64,000 bases of DNA from CAYYYJ01 sp964476045 (GTDB taxonomy: Archaea; Aenigmatarchaeota; Aenigmatarchaeia; QMZP01; JACQNV01): the NCBI GenBank assembly GCA_964476045.1, contig CAYYYJ010000001.1, positions 62,001 through 126,000 of the forward strand, given 5' to 3'. Below are positions 31,557 to 41,081 of the stretch, one piece after another. The notes below the pieces were generated by a model, which was not told the origin of the DNA, made no database searches, and saw nothing but the letters and a program-made list of their open reading frames with translations. Each line of letters begins with the position of its first letter. Positions within the stretch are counted from its first letter, which is position 1. The position numbers were made by a program, and so were the translations under genes.

Positions 31557-32744
31557 TCATGAACTGATTTTCTCTTCAATTAACCTCTCATAAACCTCAA
31601 TATACTTATTCGCAAGATTCTTCCACAAATATTTTTCAACTTCTTTTTTCTGCGATTCTATCATCGTCGCCCTCACGCTCTTGTCTGAAAGGGCAATATT
31701 TATTTTTTCTGCGAGATCTTTTGGGTCGCCTGGATTTGCAAGCAAACCAGAGCCATTCTTTACTATTTCAGGTATCCCGCCCACATTTGTAGAAACAAGG
31801 GGCGTCCCGGAAACAAAGCAGTCCAGCAATGCAACAGGAAAAGGCTCGTATAGGCTTGGCAGGACGTACACATCTGATGCTCTTATATAACTCTGTATTT
31901 TTGTATGTTCTATTTTTCCGGCAAACTTCACCCTGTTTTCCAGGTTAAATTTTTTCGCTATTGATCTCAACTGCGGTTCAAATGGCCCGTTTCCGGCTAT
32001 AGAGAGCTTCACATCGTTGTCAACATAGCTAAGGGCTTCAATCAAATATTGCAGCCCTTTCCATGGGACTAATCTGCACGCAGCTGTAATTGTGCGATTT
32101 CCTCCAAAACCTTTCTTAAAATCCTCAACATCATTTTGATTGACAAGGTTGTCAATCCCGTTATTTAGCAACACCAACTGATCTTTCTTTATCCTTGTTA
32201 TATCCTCAAGCCATTTCATCTGGTATTCGCTATTAGGAGCAATTAGCCCATATCTCTTTCCTATATGCCTTTGCAAGCTTTCAAAGAAGTTTATTCTAAA
32301 AGAATTTTTCTTAAAGAGTTTTTCCGGGCTTTCGTGGCCCCATTTTATGTGCGAAACATATTCCCATGCAAGGTCGCCGCCAAACTGGCAAATGCTGGGC
32401 AAATTGAACTTCCTGTTTACCAAGGCCCCTGCCAAACCTGAGATATTCATGTCACGCGAGTGTAAAACCGAAATTTTATATTTTCTTACTATCTGCGTGC
32501 CCAAAAGGCCCATTAAAAGTATTTTCCTTAGAACAGAAATCGGGGATTTAAAACCGCTAATATGGCTTGTCCTGTGGACGTAAACATCTTCATCTATTTG
32601 CAATGCAGAGGAGCCTTTATATCCTTGTGTAAGGACATGGACTTCGATCCCTTTTTTAACAAGGTTTTTCGAGAGCTGGGGCACACTGGACGCAGGGCCT
32701 CCTAATAGGGGAGGATAATTAGCTGAGACTATCAAAATTTTCAT
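31557..32744 (-). CDS. Family 4 glycosyltransferase
   Basis: A 395-residue GT-B protein. KILIVSANYPPLLGGPASSV is the N-terminal Gly-rich acceptor region; NRTITAACRLVPWKGLQYLIEA starts the donor domain; and YEPFPVALLDCFVSGTPLVS corresponds to the donor-binding E-x7-E, with Asp in the second position. It lacks membrane segments. It is transcribed alone on the minus strand, convergent with the GT39 gene and divergent from the glycosidase-like gene at 32783. Confidence 0.87.
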   Translation of the reverse strand: MKILIVSANYPPLLGGPASSVPQLSKNLVKKGIEVHVLTQGYKGSSALQIDEDVYVHRTSHISGFKSPISVLRKILLMGLLGTQIVRKYKISVLHSRDMNISGLAGALVNRKFNLPSICQFGGDLAWEYVSHIKWGHESPEKLFKKNSFRINFFESLQRHIGKRYGLIAPNSEYQMKWLEDITRIKKDQLVLLNNGIDNLVNQNDVEDFKKGFGGNRTITAACRLVPWKGLQYLIEALSYVDNDVKLSIAGNGPFEPQLRSIAKKFNLENRVKFAGKIEHTKIQSYIRASDVYVLPSLYEPFPVALLDCFVSGTPLVSTNVGGIPEIVKNGSGLLANPGDPKDLAEKINIALSDKSVRATMIESQKKEVEKYLWKNLANKYIEVYERLIEEKISS

Positions 32745-32782
32745 GTTATTTATTTAAGGCATTCATATATTAGACTATTCCT

Positions 32783-34168
32783 ATGTCATTGAACAAACCT
32801 GATTATATTGAACAATCTAGAAGGATTTTCGATTTCCTTATTTCAATTAAAAAAGACGAATTCTGGAAAGAGCTGGTGGATTTGGATAGCAATCAAAATT
32901 ATGGCCAAACAATGATAGATGACCTCGGGGATACCATGCCTTTCATGGCTTTCTTCGGTAAAACATCAGGGAAAAAATATCTAGCTGAAGCTGACACAAT
33001 ATCAAAATCCTCTATATTAAAATTCCGGAAAAATGGGCTGTTCATAACAACAAACAAAACAGCGCTGAAGTCGCTTTCGTTCTTTGACTCAAACAAAATG
33101 TCAGACCTTATACTCGGGATAAATTTGCTTTACATGCTGACGAAAGACGAGTTCTATCTCAATGCTTCTAAAGCTTTCTTTGACTCCATGGGTAAGCGCA
33201 TGATTTCTAAAAAAGGGTTTGTGAACTTCATGTACATAAACGGGATTAAATTAAAATTCACATCAGGCAGTTTCTCAGGCCTTTACATGGAGGAGCTTTG
33301 CAGCTTGTACGAATTCACAAAAGAGAAGAAGTATCTGGAGCAGGCTGATAATATTGCAAAATATTGGATAAATTCAGATCACTTCAAAAAAAATAACTTA
33401 TTCTCTTTTGGGCTGGACCATAATTTTGTAACCGGCAAATTCATGAGAAAACTGTTTAAGAAAACAATAGGCTGCGATATAGACAGCGTGATGACAAGCA
33501 AAGCTAATACAAATCTTCTTTTCGGGTTATGCGAATTATATAAACTGACAAAAGATCTTGAAGTTAGAAAATCAATTTTACTATGGAAAACTGCTTTAGT
33601 AAAAAAACTCAGATCAGATAAAGGATATTTTTACTCACTTCTTGCAGAAAAGGAGAAGAAATACATCTCGCTAGCATATGACCATGCTGTAATAGATGTT
33701 TTTCTGGAAATTTACAGAGTCACTGGAGATAAAGAGAGCCTAGAGCTAGCCAAATCTACAGCAGACAGCTGGATCTCATTACAGGGTAAATCTGGATTGG
33801 TTCCTGAGACAATTGAGGGGGAGCAAACCTCATTTGTGAAAGAACACAAAGATCTAAGTCACAATGTTTCGCGATTGGACTCTCAGACAGATTTTTCTGT
33901 AGTCCTGATGAAGCTTTACGAATTAACTCAGGACAAAAAATATATTGTTTCAGCTGACAAAATACTCCGCGGAATAATGGATTATCACAGATACAAAAAA
34001 GGGTTTGTAGATATCCTGGACCTGTCTACACTAAAGCCTCTATCAGGCATCATAGAAGCCAAGTTTTTATTTTTACTGACAAAAACTTTCCTTTTGAGAG
34101 CTTATATCTCGACTGGGGGAAAGGTTTATAAAACCGATCTAGTAAGAAGTCTTGTGAGGGACAGGTGA
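32783..34168 (+). CDS. Putative (alpha/alpha)6-barrel glycan enzyme
   Basis: A 461-residue soluble protein with repeated helix pairs, including YLAEADTISKSSILKF, YLNASKAFFDSMGKRM, YLEQADNIAKYWI, SLELAKSTADSWI and YIVSADKILRGIMD. Such spacing is typical of six-hairpin glycosidase/epimerase folds. Conserved acidic segments DLGDTMPFMAFFG and SRLDSQTDFSVV could line the active site. No signal peptide, so it would act in the cytosol. Family assignment is by repeat pattern only. It starts a three-gene run with the nitroreductase fusion and the Gfo/Idh/MocA oxidoreductase. Confidence 0.7.
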   Translation: MSLNKPDYIEQSRRIFDFLISIKKDEFWKELVDLDSNQNYGQTMIDDLGDTMPFMAFFGKTSGKKYLAEADTISKSSILKFRKNGLFITTNKTALKSLSFFDSNKMSDLILGINLLYMLTKDEFYLNASKAFFDSMGKRMISKKGFVNFMYINGIKLKFTSGSFSGLYMEELCSLYEFTKEKKYLEQADNIAKYWINSDHFKKNNLFSFGLDHNFVTGKFMRKLFKKTIGCDIDSVMTSKANTNLLFGLCELYKLTKDLEVRKSILLWKTALVKKLRSDKGYFYSLLAEKEKKYISLAYDHAVIDVFLEIYRVTGDKESLELAKSTADSWISLQGKSGLVPETIEGEQTSFVKEHKDLSHNVSRLDSQTDFSVVLMKLYELTQDKKYIVSADKILRGIMDYHRYKKGFVDILDLSTLKPLSGIIEAKFLFLLTKTFLLRAYISTGGKVYKTDLVRSLVRDR

Positions 34169-34186
34169 GCGGATTACTTGTATTTT

Positions 34187-35479
34187 ATGGATGTCTATCA
34201 TTGTATCAAAACCAGGCGAAGTATAAGAAAATACAAAAATAAAAAAATACCAGAAAACCTTCTAAAAGAAGTTCTCCAGGTAGCTACTTGTGCACCATCT
34301 TCTTGCAACCAGCAGATGTACTATTTTATCAACGTGGAGGATGAAAAGATAAGAGAGCGGTTAGAGAAGGAGGCTGGCTTTTGGCTGAACAAAAGAATTC
34401 CGCATGCAGTATTTGTGATAGCTGACAAAAGGTTCGGCTCAGAGCTGTTTGCAAATATACAGAGCGCTGCAGCTGGAATAGAAAATATTCTTTTATATGC
34501 ACATTCAATTGGCTTAGGCGGCTTGTGGATGTGCGGAGTAGGAGACCGCGGCGTGATTAAAAAAATACTAAACGTCTCTGATAAATATCATTTGGTCGGC
34601 TGCATAGGCCTAGGATATCCTGATGAAATACCTCTAACACCAACTAAAAGGCAAATACAGGAGATATACTTCAAGAATAGCTTCGCAGAACCGAATTCTA
34701 GAAAATCCGATCCAGACTATTGGGACTACAGCCAGATAAATGGCCTGGCTGAGCGCGCTATATTTGCTCATTCTCCTGATGTCGGGTACAAACACCTCTT
34801 TAAAATACAATTCCAGAATGAGCTTGAATACATATCCAAGCGCCTCGGAAAAGAGAATTTGAGTGTTTACGAGATATCGGGGACTTATTTGTTTGAACTG
34901 GCTTTAAGAAATCCAGATAAAAAATTTTACAGCATTTCCCAGTCAGATCGTGTAGCTGAGTGGTTGGCTCTGAGAGCCAAGTTCTTGGGCCTGGAAAATG
35001 TGACCTGCCTAAAAGGCGCCCTGAATCAGATAAAAAACAGGTCGTTTGATTCTGTCCTTCTTCTCGAGCTTGTCAATAGGATACCGGAGAAGGAGAGGAT
35101 GAATATACTTAACTCTAGTAAAAATCTCATTAAATCAGACGGGAAGATAATCCTCTCTATGCTAAACAAAATCTCGCTGTATGGATTTCTTTTCAGGAAA
35201 GGGGTAAGCAGGAGATTTGGCCCGGAGATATCGACTAGCCATCTAGAAATTAAAAAACTTCTGGACAGGTCTAACCTGAAAATAAGGCAGAGGGTCGGCT
35301 TCAATCTCATCCCATCCGCTAAAATATTTTTCAAGATAGGCGTCCCAGGCAAATATACTTTTTTGAACACCTGCTTCAGGAGATTTGCAAAAACAAACAT
35401 GTTGGAAAATTCAATAAGCTACAGTTTCCTAAAAAACTTCAGTTCATCAAACATCTACGTAGTGCAAAAATATGGATAA
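34187..35479 (+). CDS. Nitroreductase-methyltransferase fusion protein
   Basis: A 430-residue two-domain protein. Residues about 1-165 are a nitroreductase-like flavoprotein: CIKTRRSIRKYKNKKIPE, ATCAPSSCNQQ (FMN-phosphate region) and GLGGLWMCGVGDRG. Residues about 190-430 resemble a methyltransferase: VYEISGTYLFELALR, FYSISQSDRVAEWL, SFDSVLLLELVNRIPEKE, and IKSDGKIILSML. The glycine-rich motif I is degenerate (EISGTYL). Start: ATG at 34187, not the TTG nine bases before. The combination is unusual; FMN reduction and methyl transfer might act on one sugar or cofactor. It overlaps the next gene by 8 nt. Confidence 0.78.
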   Translation: MDVYHCIKTRRSIRKYKNKKIPENLLKEVLQVATCAPSSCNQQMYYFINVEDEKIRERLEKEAGFWLNKRIPHAVFVIADKRFGSELFANIQSAAAGIENILLYAHSIGLGGLWMCGVGDRGVIKKILNVSDKYHLVGCIGLGYPDEIPLTPTKRQIQEIYFKNSFAEPNSRKSDPDYWDYSQINGLAERAIFAHSPDVGYKHLFKIQFQNELEYISKRLGKENLSVYEISGTYLFELALRNPDKKFYSISQSDRVAEWLALRAKFLGLENVTCLKGALNQIKNRSFDSVLLLELVNRIPEKERMNILNSSKNLIKSDGKIILSMLNKISLYGFLFRKGVSRRFGPEISTSHLEIKKLLDRSNLKIRQRVGFNLIPSAKIFFKIGVPGKYTFLNTCFRRFAKTNMLENSISYSFLKNFSSSNIYVVQKYG

Positions 35480-36464
35480 GCTAAAGATAGGCATAATGGG
35501 GACAGGCAAAAGAGCAGAGAACTTTATTAAAATATATTCAAGATTGCCCGATGTCCAGATCTCCGGTATCTTTGGCAGATCAGAAAATAGGGTGAGGGAG
35601 ATTTCCAAAAAGTATGGGATAGAAGGTTCTACACAGATTCACAAATTTTTCTCTTTGCGTTCAGACAGTGTTTGTATAGCAACACTGCCAGAATTTCATC
35701 CAGAATATTCTATAAAGTCGCTTCGAAAAGGTTTAAATGTACTATGCGAAAAACCAATAGCTTTAGGCCTTTCAAGTGCCAAGAATGTGTTGGATGCCGC
35801 CAAAAAGTCAAAAAAAGTTTTTATGGTCGGTTTTACGCATAGATACCTGGAAAAATTCGTCAAAGCAAAAGAACTTGTTTCTTCGGGGAAATTAGGCAAA
35901 ATAAAATCCATTTGGTTCAAAGATGGGACCTATTATCCTGACAGAAAATGGATGCTCGATGATAAAACAAGCGGCGGAGTAACACTCGAATTTTCAATAA
36001 ATAAGATAGATCTTATGAGATGGATTGTGGAATCTGAAGCCCAATCTGTCTACTGCCAAACAATAAGAGATATATACACTCCAGAAGGGGATCATACAGA
36101 TATAGGCATAATCAAATTTGAAAATGGGAGCATCGGGCAATTTGGAAGTTCTCTCTCGCTGGCAATGCCTAATTATTCTGATTTTGGCATAATCGGTTCT
36201 GAAAAATCGTTGGTAATAATGAATGGGAGAATTTTCTCCCAAGACCATTATACAAAGCCAACAAAAATTAAAATACTGTCATCCCAACTCCCAAAAATAA
36301 GCACAAGTAAAAATAACGCCCTGGAAAACCAGTTAAAAGCTTTTGTTCTGGCAGCTAAAGGCGAAAACATCGATATGCCTACAATTTATGACTGTTATAA
36401 GGCTCTGGAAATATCTGTAGCATGCTTGAAATCGGCAAGGCAAAATAAAGTGATAAACGTCTAA
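35472..36464 (+). CDS. Gfo/Idh/MocA family sugar oxidoreductase
   Basis: A 330-residue NAD(P)-dependent dehydrogenase. KIGIMGTGKRAENFIKIYS is the Rossmann nucleotide-binding loop, CEKPIALGLSSAKNVLDAA carries the catalytic EKP Lys, and the C-terminal half is the alpha/beta substrate domain (GGVTLEFSINKIDLMRW, GDHTDIGIIKFENGSIGQ). Members oxidise or epimerise nucleotide sugars and inositols. The 8-nt overlap with the nitroreductase fusion implies joint expression and possibly one pathway. Convergent with the flippase gene, overlapping its end by 4 nt. Confidence 0.88.
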   Translation: MDKLKIGIMGTGKRAENFIKIYSRLPDVQISGIFGRSENRVREISKKYGIEGSTQIHKFFSLRSDSVCIATLPEFHPEYSIKSLRKGLNVLCEKPIALGLSSAKNVLDAAKKSKKVFMVGFTHRYLEKFVKAKELVSSGKLGKIKSIWFKDGTYYPDRKWMLDDKTSGGVTLEFSINKIDLMRWIVESEAQSVYCQTIRDIYTPEGDHTDIGIIKFENGSIGQFGSSLSLAMPNYSDFGIIGSEKSLVIMNGRIFSQDHYTKPTKIKILSSQLPKISTSKNNALENQLKAFVLAAKGENIDMPTIYDCYKALEISVACLKSARQNKVINV

Positions 36465-37933
36465 TTCTCTTTCTTCTTGGCGAACCTTTTTCCGAAGGGC
36501 GTTATGCTAATTACATAAGATACGTCATATCTGGTTAGAACTTTGAGGCCAAACAGAAGTCCAAAATAAATAAATGTTACAGCTATCATAGAAATGAACA
36601 AATAAGGATAAGGCGATAGGGGCAAGAAAGCGAATAGGCCAAAAATAAAAGACGCGCATAATATCTTCAAGGTCATTTTTATAGGGAACTTTATGTCAAC
36701 TAGTTTTATGCCTTTATAGAAAAGCAATGAATATCCGATACCAATCGCTGTTATATATGATATGGCAGCTCCGCTTGGCCCATAAGTTGGTATAAGCAAA
36801 AAGCTTAGTATAGCTAATATGCAAAAGACCAGAATTTCTGTTTTCATAAAAAGCCTGAATTTACTTTTACTTACAAGAACAGGCGTGACAAGCTTGTAAA
36901 ATATCAGGAATATGAGGCCAAGATTGAGTATAGTTAGTATTCCGCTGGCAGCTATGAACTCTGGACCATACACAAGCTTGACAAATTTCTCCATTAGAAA
37001 AGGGGTGGAGATTATTATTGGTATGATCAGGACGAATGTGTACTTCAAAACACTGTTGAATCCTGACTGAACCCCTTTTTTATTTTTTGTGTTTGTGTAT
37101 TGGACTAATGTTGGTATCGAGGCTTCTGGTATTGAAGTGGCCATTGTGTTAATGACGAAAAGTATACCAACTGCAAGGCTATAGAAACCAACAGCAGCTA
37201 TACCGAATAAAAATGTGAAATACGTCAACATGAAAATCGAGGTTTTTTCAGTTGCTGTAGAAAATATTTTTGAAATTCCGTAAGGTGTGCTGATCGAAAG
37301 CAATTTTCTATAACCTACTCCAGAATCAAGCTTTTTAATATTTCTGTAATTTCTGAAGTAAAGATATAACAAAAGAATTAATGTAAAAAAAGTGGCAATA
37401 GTATAAGAGAAAATAGCTCCTATTACCCCGAGAAGCGTAATTAGCGGTATCACTAAAACGACCTGAAATATTTTGGTGGAAAAATACTCAACAGCAAAAA
37501 CATAAAGCTTTTTTGATGAGTAGAAAAGCATCGCTATATTAAATGAAATAACTCCGACTAAAATAAACGGTAAACTGATTAAAATTAGATTGGTTTCAGG
37601 TATAAAAAATGATATAGGTATAACCAACGCAATAGAAGCAAGAGAACCAAATAAACTTATTTTAATTACTTTCCAGAAAAGGTGCTTTATTTTCCCAGTT
37701 TCCCCGTTTTTTATAAACTCTGGAACAAACTTCAAAAGACCGACATTCACTGTGTTATTAAGAATGGAGATCACGAATAGCGGTATACTTATTGCATAAG
37801 AGAATATCCCATACGAATCTGGCCCCAACATCCTGGTCATCAATATAGTAATAAAAAAAGCGGCTATTATTCCGACAAATCTTCCTGCAGCTAAATTTAT
37901 ACCGCCTCTACCTACCAGATGCGACTCGCTCAT
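36461..37933 (-). CDS. Polysaccharide flippase (Wzx/PST family)
   Basis: A 490-residue membrane protein with 12-14 helices and the N-terminus typical of MOP-superfamily exporters (GGINLAAGRFVGIIAAFFIT, RMLGPDSYGIFSYA). It would flip lipid-linked oligosaccharides from the cytoplasmic to the outer face, making them available to GT39 enzymes and AglB. The C-terminus is basic (GKRFAKKKEN). Length is usual for the family. It and the radical-SAM gene upstream share the minus strand with a 50-nt spacer. Confidence 0.88.
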   Translation of the reverse strand: MSESHLVGRGGINLAAGRFVGIIAAFFITILMTRMLGPDSYGIFSYAISIPLFVISILNNTVNVGLLKFVPEFIKNGETGKIKHLFWKVIKISLFGSLASIALVIPISFFIPETNLILISLPFILVGVISFNIAMLFYSSKKLYVFAVEYFSTKIFQVVLVIPLITLLGVIGAIFSYTIATFFTLILLLYLYFRNYRNIKKLDSGVGYRKLLSISTPYGISKIFSTATEKTSIFMLTYFTFLFGIAAVGFYSLAVGILFVINTMATSIPEASIPTLVQYTNTKNKKGVQSGFNSVLKYTFVLIIPIIISTPFLMEKFVKLVYGPEFIAASGILTILNLGLIFLIFYKLVTPVLVSKSKFRLFMKTEILVFCILAILSFLLIPTYGPSGAAISYITAIGIGYSLLFYKGIKLVDIKFPIKMTLKILCASFIFGLFAFLPLSPYPYLFISMIAVTFIYFGLLFGLKVLTRYDVSYVISITPFGKRFAKKKEN

Positions 37934-37983
37934 AATATAATCTTTACCCTAGCTGAATTATATAATCTCGGAATAAGGTAGAA

Positions 37984-39528
37984 TTAAGTTTGCGGCCTTA
38001 ATGCAGAAATTTTTGATGCCTGCCTTAATTTTGTATATAGAGTTCTCTCGTATCTAAACTTGAAAAAACCTGTTTGCCACCTGAATTTCTGGATTGCTGC
38101 ATATATTTTTTTGGCTACATTCCTCTGCTCACCTAAAGTATAGAATAAAAATGCAGCATTTTGGTTCAGGAAAGATAAAATCTCCTTATCCTCTATCCAT
38201 GGGAGATTATCAACCGGTGCGAACCCTGTTTCATCAAATACATCGAGATCAATCCAGTCCCTTAGCTTTTGGGGTTCCACGAACCCCATCTGTTTTGCTA
38301 GTTGATATAATTCAGCTCCTGGATAAGGCCTGTAGATAAAGGGTCCGTAAAACTTTGAGCTTTTATTTATCTTTTTCAGTTGACCCATCATCGATAATGT
38401 TTGCTGCAAATCTTCCCTTGTTTCTGTAGGGATCCCTATTATCAGGGAAAATGCCGGCACAATATCATATTTCTTACACACCTCAGCGGCCTTTATAGTC
38501 TCTGCAGTTGTTATGCCTTTTTTAATCAGCTCCAAAATCCTATTTGAACCGCTTTCAGCACCTATGTCCACAAAACTAAATCCTGCTTTTCTTATAGTGT
38601 CCATCTGGTCAGGTTGTATGTTTCTTGCAAGATATTCAGCTCTGCATGTACTGCCCCACTTTATGTCTATTTTTTCCTTCATTAAAAGCTCTGCTATTTT
38701 TTTAACCCTACCAATGTTAGTAAAGCAGTTTTCATCTCTAAATTCCAGATGCTCTATATTGTATGTGTCTACCAATCTCCTAATTTCACTAACGACTTTT
38801 TCAGGGCTTTTTGCCCTCCAGCTTCTATAAACTTCTAAAGCAGGGTCTATGCAGAAAGTGCAGTGATAAGGGCACCCTCTCGAAGTTTGTAAAACAGCTG
38901 ATCGGAAAACCTCATCAAAGTGGGTAGGCTTGCCCCTCAAATAATACTTATGGATATCCAGTAAATGGTATGCAGGAAAAGGCATCTGATCGAGGTTAAC
39001 GAAAGGCTGTGGAGGATTTATTCTCGCGCTGCCTTTCTCATCTTTATATGTCAATCCCTTTATATTTCCAAATTCTTTTTTCTCACCTTTGTTTATTTCC
39101 AATTGTCTAGTAAGCTCTGCTGTTGTATACTCCCCTTCCCCGGTGCATACAAAATCAACTGAAGGGTCTTCACAGGTTTGTTTTGGAAAAAATTCTGGAT
39201 GCGCTCCGCCGAGAAGAACAGGAACATCTGGATTCGCGTTTTTTATAAGAGAACTTATTTCCAATGTCTGCTTAATCGTAGCTGTCATGCAGCCTATTCC
39301 TGCAAGAAGAAGCCCATTTTTTGCTTCGTGTTCTATAACTTTTTTATAGCTTTCATCACCCTCTATAACATATGTCCTTGCATCAATAATCTTGACTTTG
39401 TATCCTTTCTCCTCGAGATGAGAAGCCATACAGACAAGCGCATAAGGTGCACCAATAAATCTGTTTTTAAAAAATCCGGGATTATAAACTTCCTCTATTC
39501 TTGGATTAATCAGCAATACATCTGCCAT
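37984..39528 (-). CDS. B12-binding-domain radical SAM enzyme
   Basis: A 514-residue enzyme. The N-terminal B12-binding-like domain includes ADVLLINPRIEEVYNPGF, LLLAGIGCMTATIKQ and VLLGGAHPEFFPKQ ... DFVCTGEGEYT. The radical SAM core begins at QTSRGCPYHCTFCIDP, whose CxxxCxxC binds the [4Fe-4S] cluster, and continues through GSTCRAEYLARNI and VDIGAESGSNRILELIKKG. Members methylate unactivated carbons, rearrange, or form C-C bonds in lipids, antibiotics and glycans. In this place a glycan or lipid carrier is the likely substrate; not provable from sequence. Confidence 0.86.
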   Translation of the reverse strand: MADVLLINPRIEEVYNPGFFKNRFIGAPYALVCMASHLEEKGYKVKIIDARTYVIEGDESYKKVIEHEAKNGLLLAGIGCMTATIKQTLEISSLIKNANPDVPVLLGGAHPEFFPKQTCEDPSVDFVCTGEGEYTTAELTRQLEINKGEKKEFGNIKGLTYKDEKGSARINPPQPFVNLDQMPFPAYHLLDIHKYYLRGKPTHFDEVFRSAVLQTSRGCPYHCTFCIDPALEVYRSWRAKSPEKVVSEIRRLVDTYNIEHLEFRDENCFTNIGRVKKIAELLMKEKIDIKWGSTCRAEYLARNIQPDQMDTIRKAGFSFVDIGAESGSNRILELIKKGITTAETIKAAEVCKKYDIVPAFSLIIGIPTETREDLQQTLSMMGQLKKINKSSKFYGPFIYRPYPGAELYQLAKQMGFVEPQKLRDWIDLDVFDETGFAPVDNLPWIEDKEILSFLNQNAAFLFYTLGEQRNVAKKIYAAIQKFRWQTGFFKFRYERTLYTKLRQASKISALRPQT

Positions 39529-39683
39529 ATTGATCCCTTAATCCATTTAATATATTTAAAGCTTGCCCCAGCTTACCTGCAAAACTACAGCAGGCGAAAA
39601 ACGAATTGTCAGGAGACTTGACAAGGCGGGAAAAATCGCACGCAGAATTATGTTCTAAAAACAATCAGGTTTGCTTGGCAGAA

Positions 39684-41078
39684 TTATAATACCCTATAAA
39701 CCTCAATAAATGCCGTCTTGCCAATTGCTTCAATTTTCGTGTTGTTTTCCAAATAAGGCTTCATTGGTTCAACATAAAGGTAATCTATATTTTTATTTTC
39801 TCCTAGAACTTTGTTAAACTCTTCTTCTTTATCAGGTAGCTGCAGCCACTTCCTATGCGTATAGACCCAAATCCACGCAGGCGCATTTGTTAAAACAACA
39901 GAGGTTTCATTTGTATTATCCTTTATGTAAAGGGCAGTGTCTTTCCTTACATTATTGGCATCAAAATAACTTTTTCTTGATATGAATTCGGGGAATTTGT
40001 CAATTTCCGGTACCGGAGAAATATACTGCATTATTGCAATATAGCCTACTAATATATTGAATATAGATAAAATAACGAATAGATTCACAAGTTTTTTCCT
40101 CCCGAAATTTAGGAAATAGGCAGATAATATGGCAAACACAGGGATCACAGGAGCTAAGTATCTTATAGACAATAGCCTATAACCAGTCACCAGGAAAAAA
40201 ACCAGCAAAAAGAAAAGTAAAAATTTAATAAATTCCCTTGAACATAGATTGTCTTGAACAGTATCCATTTTTTTTCTAAAAAATAAATAAATCCCATAAA
40301 CCATAAATGGCGCTAACAGGCCTGCCGCTGGCATAAAAAGGATAAAGTAATGGAATGGAACGAAGCTGGTTGTTCCGGCATACTCAATATTTTTTCCTAA
40401 TAAGATGATCTGTGGGCTTAGGATTATTCCGAAAACCGCTAGACCTAAATAAAATTTCCTTGATTTTAAAATCTGAATAAGCAGGCTTCTTTCAAATATA
40501 ACTAAATACAAAATCATCGAAACAGGGATTGCAATAAAATTAAACCTAAACATTATAGAAAATCCCAAGGCCAATGAAAGCGGAACAACATTTTTTATTT
40601 TATGAGGGCCTTTATCTTTAAGTATTCCGAGGAAAAAATATATGCTAACAGTGAGAAAGAGTGTGGAAATAATTTCTGTCATTATCCTATGGGAAAAGAA
40701 AATGAACATGTAATTTGTTGCTACGAATAGTGTCGCTAAAAGAGCTTTCTCTTTACCAAAAAGCTTTTTGAACAGGAAATATGAGATTAGTACAGTCAAT
40801 GCTGAAATCAATGATATGAAAAAAGCGATGATAGGATAATTTACTCCAAAAACAGAGAAAATGCCCCCTAATATATACACGAAATATCTTGATCTTGAAG
40901 AACAGTCAATGAGATCAAATTCCCTGCCGCCGATTTCGCAAAATTTATCCCCTCTATACACGCCTTCGCCCATGCTAAGATAGACAGCCTCGTCCCAGCT
41001 ATAGGTAGGGTTGATATTAAATGTTAAAAAATTCACCAGAACTACAAATAAAATCAGGGATATGACTGCTTTTTCCAT
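39684..41078 (-). CDS. GT39/ArnT-like membrane glycosyltransferase
   Basis: A 464-residue multi-pass protein. After the first helix, the external loop has PTYSWDEAVYLSMGEGV, whose Asp-Glu is the catalytic pair of the PMT/ArnT clan. About ten helices follow and then a soluble C-terminal part (TNAPAWIWVYTHRKWLQLP). It probably adds a sugar from a polyprenyl-phosphate donor at the outer face. It ends the six-gene operon starting with the HIT protein at 46068. Confidence 0.83.
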   Translation of the reverse strand: MEKAVISLILFVVLVNFLTFNINPTYSWDEAVYLSMGEGVYRGDKFCEIGGREFDLIDCSSRSRYFVYILGGIFSVFGVNYPIIAFFISLISALTVLISYFLFKKLFGKEKALLATLFVATNYMFIFFSHRIMTEIISTLFLTVSIYFFLGILKDKGPHKIKNVVPLSLALGFSIMFRFNFIAIPVSMILYLVIFERSLLIQILKSRKFYLGLAVFGIILSPQIILLGKNIEYAGTTSFVPFHYFILFMPAAGLLAPFMVYGIYLFFRKKMDTVQDNLCSREFIKFLLFFLLVFFLVTGYRLLSIRYLAPVIPVFAILSAYFLNFGRKKLVNLFVILSIFNILVGYIAIMQYISPVPEIDKFPEFISRKSYFDANNVRKDTALYIKDNTNETSVVLTNAPAWIWVYTHRKWLQLPDKEEEFNKVLGENKNIDYLYVEPMKPYLENNTKIEAIGKTAFIEVYRVL

Positions 41079-41081
41079 AAA

